Source: Alisma plantago-aquatica | Lineage: Eukaryota > Streptophyta > Magnoliopsida > Alismatales > Alismataceae | Length of the DNA stretch: 64,000 nucleotides | NCBI GenBank assembly: GCA_963693085.1 | Contig: OY856410.1 | Span: forward strand, 1,328,727,304-1,328,791,303 | Direction: 5' to 3' | Shown: piece by piece, positions 56,226 to 64,000 of the stretch | Layout: each line of letters starts with the position of its first letter | Numbering within the stretch: the stretch's first letter is position 1 | Notes under the pieces: generated by a model | What the model was told of the DNA's origin: nothing | The model's input: only the letters and a program-made list of their open reading frames with translations | The model's database searches: none | Translations under genes and position numbers: made by a program

Positions 56226-58393
56226 ATGTCTACAAGAGGATCAAAAAATGAGAAGGATCCTAATAAGTCTAGGTCTAAGAATTATCTCTTGCCACAACAG
56301 CTGAGTGTAATTGGAAAAAGACGTGTTCATGGATTGGTACGTAAAAGTACTTTACCAAATCTCAAAGGAGATCATATCCATGGTATGGATGGGTATTGTG
56401 ATAGTAATTTATTGGATTTAAATAGTGGGAAAAAGTCTTTCTCTTCCAAAAAAAGTTCTTCTCTTCCACAAACATGGAATGATTCTACCTCCAAAAATGT
56501 TCCATCTCCACCAATGAAAAGTACTCGTCCACCAATTGAAAGTCCTCCCCCAATTAGAAATGTTGCTCTGCCAATTCAACATGATCCTCCACCAATTGAA
56601 TCAGGTCATGTACCTCTTGAAGAATCTCCCAATCAACATGGCATGACTGCTGAACCGATTTCCATACATTCTATTGGTGAGATATCAACATGTAAGACCC
56701 CTTCTAGTTGTTGCTGATTTGCATTAGTTTGAAATATTAACATGCTCCACCAATTCAACATGATCCTCCACCAATTGAATCAGGTCATGTACCTCTTGAA
56801 GAATCTCCCAATCAACATGGCATGGCTGCTGAACCGATTTCCACACATTCTATTGGTGAGATATCAACATGTAAGACCCCTTCTAGTTGTTGCTGATTTG
56901 CATTAGTTTGAAATATTAACATGCACCAATTAAGTTGCATGTTCTCCTAGTGTATACACAACTGATTTCCCAATATATTTTGTTATTTAGTATCATGTTT
57001 TTTTTTCTACTTTATGATAGGTAATGTCTTTGAAAAGATAGTGAGGCATCGAGGAAGTAACAAATGTAAAAAGGTTGCTAGACTTAAAGAAGGAAGCAAG
57101 ATAGATATCACATTTTATCAAGGTCGGCCAGTTGGGAAAATCATAAGGTATGGAGTAGACACTTGGGAAGAATTATTCGTGATCGCAACATTTGCCCATT
57201 GAAGGTTCATTCATGGAATGATATCACTGAAAGACAAAAGGATCACATGTGGGCAGCAGCTGTGGTGAGTGGGATCAATTCATTTTATATTTATCTAAAT
57301 TCTTAAATGTTCACAAGATAATAACATCCTTGATGCATATTTTTTGTATAGGATACATTTTCTAACAACAACATGGATGATTTTAAAAGCCATACAATAA
57401 AACATATGAAAGAGTTATGGGTGAAATGGAGGGCAGCAATGCATCATACCGTGAAAGGGCTAGACATGAAGCACCAATTATTGAAGAAGCCTATGGCAAT
57501 TCAAGTTGATGGTGATTGGGAATGGATCGTAAAGGAAGTTTTTCATAGTGAAAAGTTTATGGTAATCTCATGAGTAATTATTTTCACACGGGTACAGGTT
57601 ACTTGAACTTATGATTGTGATTTCTTAATCATATTTGTTTATTAATAAAAATGCAGGCCTTGAGTAAGAGAAACTCTAAGAATAGAGAAGGATTGAACAA
57701 GAAACTACTTCATCGCACGGGCAGCATGCCTCTTAGAGAAATTTCATGGCAGAAGGTTGTTTAAATATATCTTCAGTACAACCTTCATTCTTCTTATTTA
57801 CACAACTTATTTTGGTAATGTTATAGGGGGGGAAAGATGGGAATGCACCTGACTTTGGAACAATATATTTTGAGAGCCACAAGAAAGGTGATACATTAGC
57901 TAACATGGAGGTATCCCAAGTTCATGTAAGTATACTAACATGCATGGTCATGCCACTATTTGTATATTTACACTACATTAATTACTTTCTCTTATAGGAA
58001 AAAATTGTTAGCATCCAACAAGATGAGCCATCCCTTCATCATGTAGAGGTTGTATAAAAAGTATATGGAGAACCACGAACAAGAAAATACATATCAGGTT
58101 ATGGTGGAGGAGTTAAGCCTAGAGATGTAAGAGGACCATACAAAACAAAGAATGCCCTATTGGATGAGCTAAAATCAAAGGAGCAAGCATTGAAAGATAA
58201 AGAGGAAGCTTTTAATGTGCAAGAGAAAGCCTTGAAAGAAAGTGAAGTTGAAAAGAGTGCAACACAAAGTCGTTTGAGCAAAGTGGAAAATCTACTAGAG
58301 ATGATAGTCAAAAATCCAAAATTTCAGCAACTTGTGCAATTTGAAGAGGATGTTGATGGTTCCGTTGGTTCTCCATCTATATCTGAAGACTAG
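56226..58393 (+). pseudogene. TNPA-like (transposase_24 type) gene of CACTA-D with one frameshift and one stop
   Basis: TNPA-type proteins bind CACTA subterminal repeats. Exons are approximately 56226-56691, 57021-57267, 57354-57560, 57657-57755, 57827-57926 and 57998-58393, all at GT-AG sites. The order matches plant transposase_24 proteins: a Pro-rich N-terminus; KIDITFYQGRPVGK; then, after a 1-nt deletion at ~57172 (exon 2), RDRNICPLKVHSW and KDHMWAAAV; then ELWVKWRAAM and WEWIVKEVFHSEKF; then HRTGSMPL and APDFGTIYFESH; and a coiled-coil-like, Glu/Lys-rich tail (DELKSKEQALKDKEE). A TAA at ~58054 interrupts the last exon (EVV-stop-KVYG). Apart from these two lesions the reading is open, so inactivation is fairly recent. 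Confidence 0.85.
56567..56925 (+). repeat. 179-bp tandem duplication including an exon end and its 5' splice site
   Basis: CAACATGATCCTCCACCAATTG...GATATCAACATGTAAGACCCC and the following intron start occur twice with a period of 179 bp (ATGATCCTCC at 56581 and 56760). Only a few bases differ. Two equivalent GTAAGA donor sites result. Confidence 0.9.
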
Positions 58394-58399
58394 TTTAAA

Positions 58400-58532
58400 T
58401 TAGGTACGAGGTTAGTTTCATTTATGAGATGAATATTAGAAATTGTTATGTAGTTTATGCTATAATTTTATCTTTTTCTTATTCTAATTTGTTCCTCAGA
58501 AATGGAAGGAGAAGATTTTGGGTAGCATTGGT

Positions 58533-58581
<49 letters not shown>

Positions 58582-59690
58582 AGGTGGCATTGATATAAAT
58601 TTTCTAATTCACAATTGTAGGTGATGATGCAAGTGATCCAATGACAAGTCAACTAGAGAATGAGTCCAATGATTTTGTTTGGATGGAAGAAAAATTAAAA
58701 CCTTTTTTTGTAGTTACTTTCACTTGAAAGTGGAGTACACACTTTTTAATGTTACCCATCCAACATCATTATTCCTCTAGAAATTTTGTAATTATACTTG
58801 ATTATTTTTGGTGAACTACCAAAACACAGGAAAAATGAGATGTATTAACATACAAATCTTCAATAGGTAATTCGGTTGATTCTTATTTTAATTGAGTATG
58901 CTGCATTTTAATGTATACATGATGTTCAGAAGTGACATATCCATATATTCAACATCATTTTCATATCACATCCATATGAGGTAATTGTGATAGGTTCCAT
59001 CTTTTTTTCCAATCATGTATCTAAATATAATATGTATCTTTCTTTTGGAATAGCCTTTCTTCTTCATATTGAGCATGAATGTTGCATTACATCCCATGCC
59101 ATTTTGATTTGAACTTGACTTATAATTGGGAGTGTTTTATTACTTGAACATGACATTTTACATTGCTCCATTAATAAGATAGTGTTGTTTAAAGAGTTTA
59201 TCAAAAGGCATCTTACAAACCATACTTGTTTTCTTTTACAGCTTAGGTTATGCTAATTGTTCCAAGTGAATAAGAAGATGAAAGAATTATCAAGTTTCTT
59301 ATGCTTTTTTCAGGTTTGTTTCCACCATATTTTCAGATTTTTCCAGCATATTTGTCCAAAAAAATTCGGATTATATTGTTCTCTCTTTTTTCAGATTTTT
59401 CTTAGTCCAAAGCCAAGCAGTACTCTTTGATCTATGCTCGAGATGTATTAAAGGATCTTACACTAGCGGAATAATGATCTGTTACAGCCAGATTTCCTAG
59501 GGATATGGGCAACTATTGAGCATTCTTTGTTACATTATTATTGCAAGAAACTAATGAACATTCTTTGTTACAACATACTCGTGGATGAAATTTCACAAGG
59601 TTCGTTCTTTCACTTTATTTTGATATCAATATTTCTTTATGTAGGTTATGATCTTTTATTGTCCTCATCTTCATATGTTTTGCTCTAAAT
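58400..59690. other. CACTA-D interior after the TNPA gene, no gene seen
   Basis: AT-rich, with an AT microsatellite at 58535-58578. A short stretch at 58620-58715 (GATGATGCAAGTGATCCAATG...) follows an AG and could be a small last exon or 3' UTR, but no domain supports this. Confidence 0.35.
58535..58578. repeat. AT dinucleotide microsatellite
   Basis: Uninterrupted AT repeat of over 40 bp. Confidence 0.95.
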
Positions 59691-59759
59691 TCAGGTTATT
59701 CAAATTGATGAGTTCGATTTGCACAATATTGATATCTTGGGAGATATGTACATTCCCAC

Positions 59760-60735
59760 TCTGTTATGATGGTGATTGGTATTCAGATTATATGTTACAC
59801 TCTATTATGGTATTTAGCTATAAATGGTTTTCTTCTTCCACTTATTCTTCACAACGAGTGTCTCATTGTCTTTGGTTCAAAAGGTAAGTACTCTTTTCTT
59901 ACTCATTAAAATATACAACTGTGAGTACTCGTTGTATCGGTATAAGCCATTCATATCCGTTACACATGCGGAAAATGTATTCGTTGCACATCTGAAGTTA
60001 TATGTTTGTTGCACATTCAGTGATATGTGCCCCTAATATACCATTTTTTTGCAGGTACATAGTTTTATATATGTGATGATGATTTCTATTCATATGATAT
60101 GTGCACACTCATTATGGAAAGAGCTATATATTATTTTCTTCTCGATTCATTCTTCGGTTAACACAGTAAATTCTTTGATGCAAGAAAAGAATGTCACATC
60201 CATTAAAAGACTGAGTGGAGTCTTGTACTGAAACACTTCTTGGAAACCCCTCCCTATCCCCTAAACTTCTAAACGCATGTTGTTTTGTTTTTCAACGCAC
60301 AATGTATATGTTGTTTTGGTTTTCGAGTGAGCATATGGAAAATATGCCCCGTTGCACATGCGGAAAATGTGTCCGTTGCTCATCCGGAGATATGTGTCCG
60401 TTGCACATGCGGAAAATGTGTCTGTTTGCACATCTGGAGATATGTGTCCATTGCACATTCGACTTTATGTGTCCGACGCACATCCGGAGATATGTGCATT
60501 CCATGAATTGTGTTTCTAATACTTAAAATCTCTTTTATAGGTTTCATTTATGGTGATGGTGATTGGTATTCAGATTATATATTACACTCTATTATGGGAT
60601 TTAGCTATAAATGGTTTTCTTCTTCCACTTATTCTTTACTACGAGTGTCTCATTGTCTTTGGATCAAGATAAACCAAATATGTGCAATCAAAAGGTAAAT
60701 ACTCTTTTCTTACTCATTAAAATATACAACTGTGA
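59760..60735. repeat. Duplicated ~190-bp module inside CACTA-D
   Basis: GATGGTGATTGGTATTCAG...CGAGTGTCTCATTGTCTTTGG...AAAATATACAACTGTGAGTACTC at ~59767-59935 recurs at ~60554-60740 with few changes. The second copy has an extra ~24 bp (AAACCAAATATGTGCAATC). Confidence 0.85.
59950..60500. repeat. 24-bp minisatellite clusters (CGTTGCACATGCGGAAAATGTGTC)
   Basis: Tandem units of the form GTTGCACATGCGGAAAATGTGTC or GTTGCACATCCGGAGATATGTGTC, about six in a row at ~60350-60495, with three more degenerate ones at ~59955-60030. Open frames across this region on both strands are by-products of the repeat, whose length is a multiple of three. Confidence 0.88.
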
Positions 60736-61044
60736 GTACTCATTCTTTTTTCCTATCAGAATTGATATAAATTTAGTATTTTAACATTATAATAATCTAT
60801 GCTGAATACACTTAGCTGCATGTATCAATTGTCTACACTATATAATTTTTTAGTCATATCTTTAGTTGTTCAGAACATAGTTGTCTAAATCATAAGATAT
60901 TAGACCTTATAATTAACTAAGTGCATTGAACAATTATTTAAAACACGACCAATGATTAAGAAAGCGGCCAGTGCGGCCGCTTCCTACACGAATTGATGTC
61001 TGCTCAGCTAATAATTCCTACGATAGAAGTTTCAAATTGCCTAT

Positions 61045-61599
61045 GTATCTTAAGTAACACTTAAATGTATGCCTCTTCTCTTTCTCCCCTCTCAATCTCC
61101 AAGGCACCTTATTTTTCATCTTCTCCATCACCGCCAACATATTTCCTTACACCCTCTCATTCTTCCTCCTACCTCTTTTCTTGCTTCTCTACATCTCCAT
61201 CTCCCTTCCTTATCTCGTTCCTGTGCATCTTAAGTAACACTTAAATGTACGCCTCTTCTCTTTCTTCCCTCTCCATCTCCAAGACATCTTATTTTTCATC
61301 TTCTCCATCACCACCAACATATTTCCTCTCATTGTTCCATCTAATGGTACATGTTCACCATTACTTACACCAGTGTTGTCATCCTTATGCCTCCTCTTTT
61401 CTTGCTTCTCTACATCTCCATATCCCCTTCTCGTCTCTAGCCTGTGCATCTTAAGTAACACTTAAATGTATGCCTCTTCTCTTTCTTCCCTCTCAATCTC
61501 CAAGGCACCTTATTTTTCATCTTCTCCATCACCACCAACATATTTCCTTACACCCTCTCATTTTTCCTCCTAATGGTACATGTTCACAATTACTTACAC
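61045..61599. repeat. Three tandem ~180-220-bp pyrimidine-rich units
   Basis: ATCTTAAGTAACACTTAAATGTA begins units at ~61047, 61227 and 61448, each followed by GCCTCTTCTCTTTCT and TTATTTTTCATCTTCTCCATC. The second unit has ~40 bp more (TAATGGTACATGTTCACCATTACTTACACC). The third is cut by the hAT element. Confidence 0.9.
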
Positions 61600-62098
61600 C
61601 ATACTTATCAAGGTGTGCACCTAGGCGGCCGCCTAAGCGGTAAGACGTCCCAAGGTTGTGCCTAGTCGAGATAACTTTTTCTATAATGCCGAGCTGACTT
61701 AGTTTTTTGGGTTTGGTTGTATATTGACGTATTTTAATGTTTAATGTGGCTATCCTAATGTTCAAAATCAACATTGTTGCCTATGTTATGTGCCAAATAT
61801 CACTTTTAATTGGACCTAATATTCTTTTTGGGTTTAACTGGATCTAATACTCTTTTTGTGACTGGATCTAATACTCTTAGTACGGATTTGATTTTTCTTA
61901 GTTTGCACCTTCAATTCGGATTGTATTAAGTAGCTATGGTATGAAAGATAGTGATTACATTGCTCAATACTTGTAGTTATGTATGACAATAAATATTTAT
62001 TTATTTATTGATCACTCTCTTACATTCTTTACAATAATTCTTTTTTGACATTATTGTCAATGGTAATATATTAGAAATGTAATCGGTTATTTTGTCAT

Positions 62099-62143
<45 letters not shown>

Positions 62144-62336
62144 GAGATCGACCATAAATATGTAGATAACTACATAATAACTATACAATGTGTGTATATG
62201 AGTGGGGGAAAACCATGACACATGTATATATACATAAACTATTATTTTTAAATGTCACCTAAGCGATGCCTAGTCGCGCCTAGTCACAAGGCATTCAGCT
62301 GGAACGCCATGCCTCCTTCACGCCTTGACAAGTATG
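61600..62336. mobile_element. 737-bp hAT-type non-autonomous element
   Basis: 8-bp TSD ACTTACAC at 61592-61599 and 62337-62344. The TIRs are CATACTTATCAAGGTGTG and, from the right, CATACTTGTCAAGGCGTG. Subterminal CCTAGGCGGCC and GCCTAGTCGCGCC motifs are present. The neighbouring repeat unit at ~61350-61375 shows the empty site. An AT microsatellite lies at 62103-62140. No transposase is present. Confidence 0.93.
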
Positions 62337-62779
62337 ACTTACACAAATAACAAAAATTAATGTCTCCAAAATTTTACTAACCTTGATTTTATCATTCCAT
62401 ATATTCTTACTACAATAATTATATAATTATGGATCTTGATATATGTTGTGAGTTAATTCATACTTTGACTTGTGGATATATTATTATATGTTGATTGTTG
62501 GTTGGATTTCATGGAGATTTCCATCATAGATGATTGATTTAGATCAATTTGTGTGTTTATACATAAAGCTTATTGTATGCCAAAATATTCATATATAAAT
62601 ATACATACTTGTATAATAATAAGTTAATTGTTCCTATTGTCGTGTCATGTCCTGCATTGTTGAAAATTGTGGTGCCTCTTAGTCTGCCGCTAAATCCATG
62701 CTCGTGTACATGTTCGTGTTTCCTAGGTTAGGATCCAAGTGTGTTGCAAACATGAAAGACAAATTTAGCAATTTGGTAT

Positions 62780-63133
62780 TTTTTTTTGTCATTATAGCTA
62801 TTTACGACGGAAAAAGAACGTCGCTGTTGACCTTTGTGATCAAGTCTGCTAGTCGTTGTTACTAGTATCAGCGACAAGATTGGGTGGTCGCAACTAGTAT
62901 CAACGTCAGACATTTTATATAGTCGTTAAAACTATTAACGACAAACTATATAAGTCGTCGTGATTTGTAATAGCGACGAACTGAAATTATTCGTCGTTAT
63001 CTTTATTAACGGCAAGACCAATAACGACAAGACGCGACAACTTTTTTTTTCTATCGTTAATAGTTTTAACGACAAACTTATTCACATTTACGACCAACTT
63101 TTTCCGTCATTATTGTTAACTTTTCCTGTAGTG
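62780..63133 (+). repeat. CACTA-D 3' subterminal repeats and terminus
   Basis: Motifs such as AACGACAAACT, TAACGACAAG, CGTCGTTAT and ATTTACGACGG alternate around AATAGC and TATTAAC spacers up to the end TTTTCCTGTAGTG. They match the GTCGT/ACGAC type of the 5' end. Confidence 0.85.
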
Positions 63134-63261
63134 TAAATAGCCACAAAATAATTGGACGACCAGATAAGCTCATTTGTTTGGTAGCATGGGGTGGCCAAAA
63201 CACGATTTGTTGTTAAGATGGATCTGAACAAAGCAACAACTCTGGAGCAATTACCATGAAC

Positions 63262-63521
63262 GGGGGTGCCTATGGTCGCCATACCACTGTGGACCGACCA
63301 GCCCATGAACGCAACTCAATGAGGCAGTGTGGGGGAACGGAGTACGGGTATTTGTGCCTCTGGATGAGGTCGTACGGGCGGAGGAGCTGGAAAGGTGCGT
63401 GGAGTTGGTCATGGGGGACAGCGATGATGGGGGAGTTGGGTGAGATAGCCAGTGTGGCTAGCAGCAAGGGGCGGATCGCCCGATAGAAATCTAAGGGCTT
63501 TTGTCGAAAGTTTGCCATAAG
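63262..63521 (+). pseudogene. Truncated UGT copy (C-terminal end only)
   Basis: Matches the last ~285 bp of the UGT gene, from inside the PSPG box (GTGCCTATGGT, then TGGACCGACCAGCCCATGAA) through GTGCGGGCGGAGGAGCTGGA-like sequence to TTTGCCATAAGG at the stop. It has a small deletion after CCCATGAACGCA, ~25 bp missing near 63425 and a 1-nt change in the GGGGCGGATCGCCC stretch, so no frame survives. The left edge is ~130 bp inside the right end of CACTA-D. Its 3' flank also matches that of the intact gene, so it is a relic of a tandem UGT duplication. Confidence 0.92.
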
Positions 63522-64000
63522 GACGGTAGTGTACTTCTTTTGCAATTATTGGTAAGAAGAAATGCCGTATTATCAATAATTCGGCTTTCAATTCATCCTT
63601 GCGAAAAACGTGGCTCTCATAACTCCGAAAATGTGGAAAACCAAATTTGGTAGCCCGAAATGCAATTTAATGTTGGGTGTCAGGCTTATCTTTTCTCAAA
63701 AAACTGAGACCCAGATCCTCTGCCTCGCTGCAGGCCCACAATCTTGTAAATTCTGCTACGCAGCACTGTGGGCATGTGGCCCATAAATATCACTACCACA
63801 CCCACAACGAGATCACTGTCGTATTAAACATTAATATGTACCGGCACTTTGTAGATCGGGGACTTGAATGACGTCTCATTATGTCATATTTTCCGTATAA
63901 GTCTTTCTTAGGGCACCAAATATTCTACAATCAAAGTAATTACAAGCTATCGTGGGTTAGCCAACCTGAATTCATGGGTTTAGTGATGAGAATGTCCGGG
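63522..64000 (+). repeat. 3' flank of the truncated UGT copy (flank repeat, copy 3 from ~63850)
   Basis: Follows the same order as 51314-51720: CTGAGACCCA, CTCTGCCTCGCTGCA, GAGATCACTGTCG, TTGAATGACGTCTCATTATG, CTTAGGGCACC, CTATCGTGGGTTAGCC. It runs off the window end. Confidence 0.85.

Larger units (their letters stand above)
53865..63133 (+). mobile_element. CACTA-D: 9.3-kb CACTA element of a second family
   Basis: Left end CACTACAAAAAACTGG; right end, inward, CACTACAGGAAAAG. The TSD is TAA on both sides (53862-53864 and 63134-63136). The subterminal repeats are of a different type (GTTGTCGT...AACGACAAC) from those of A, B and C. It contains a TNPA-like pseudogene, several internal tandem duplications and a nested hAT element. 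No TNPD transposase or Ulp1 domain is seen, so it would be non-autonomous even before decay. Confidence 0.92.

Noticed and set aside
60215..60526. Cys-rich open frames over 60 codons on both strands
   Set aside because: They come from the 24-bp minisatellite, whose period is a multiple of three; no independent support.
62790..63133. Separate small CACTA MITE with left end CATTATAG at 62790
   Set aside because: Its flanks (TGT and TAA) do not match, while the right end 63133 pairs perfectly with 53865 (TSD TAA on both sides) and shares its subterminal motif type. It is the 3' end of CACTA-D.

Overview
The window is plant nuclear DNA that is mostly nested transposable elements (TEs) around one host gene. 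The evidence is CACTA, hAT, MULE, L1-type LINE and Helitron remnants, GT-AG introns of plant size, long AT-rich spacers, and a GC-rich single-exon plant UDP-glycosyltransferase. GC-rich coding sequence in an AT-rich TE landscape suggests a monocot, probably grass-like. The species cannot be read from the sequence.

Layout of 1-28,274. An old LINE on the minus strand is cut into pieces: its 3' half lies at ~431-3067, its middle at 19530-20371 and its 5' endonuclease part at 22108-~23040. It was hit by a 16.5-kb CACTA element (CACTA-A, 3068-19529, TSD TCC). A 1.7-kb solo-LTR-like element (20372-22102) also landed in it, and a ~5-kb LTR-like element (23041-28014) lies against its 5' end. CACTA-A carries a decayed TNPD transposase gene and a decayed second gene. 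A related 6.5-kb element, CACTA-B (9255-15757, TSD ATT), is inserted in exon 3 of that second gene. CACTA-B lacks TNPD. On the minus strand it carries a 13-exon gene that reads open from ATG to stop (786 codons). The predicted protein joins a TNPA/transposase_24-like region to a Ulp1-type (C48) SUMO-protease domain with H, D, Q and C in place.

Layout of 28,275-46,870. A Helitron helicase remnant (minus strand) runs directly into a ~240-246-bp tandem repeat array of about 27-28 units (30150-32477 and 42438-46800). A third family member, CACTA-C (32478-42437, TSD TAT), splits the array. It holds decayed copies of both genes.

Layout of 46,870-64,000. A 474-bp MULE MITE (9-bp TSD) and a duplicated AT-rich MITE-like unit precede an intact UGT75-like UDP-glycosyltransferase gene (49739-51313). 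A CACTA element of a different family, CACTA-D (53865-63133, TSD TAA), follows. It holds a TNPA-like multi-exon gene with one frameshift and one stop, and a nested 737-bp hAT element (8-bp TSD). Beyond it lies a truncated second copy of the UGT 3' end (63262-63521) with its 3' flank.

How the parts work together. In CACTA elements TNPD is the transposase and TNPA-like proteins bind the subterminal repeats. A, B and C share their subterminal repeats (GGCGTCGG/CCGACGCC), a GC-rich leader, a long hairpin just 5' of the first gene, and second-gene exon structure. They are one family in different states of decay, with B the least damaged. The most notable features are the open SUMO-protease fusion gene in B and the 188-bp hairpin conserved in A, B (twice) and C.
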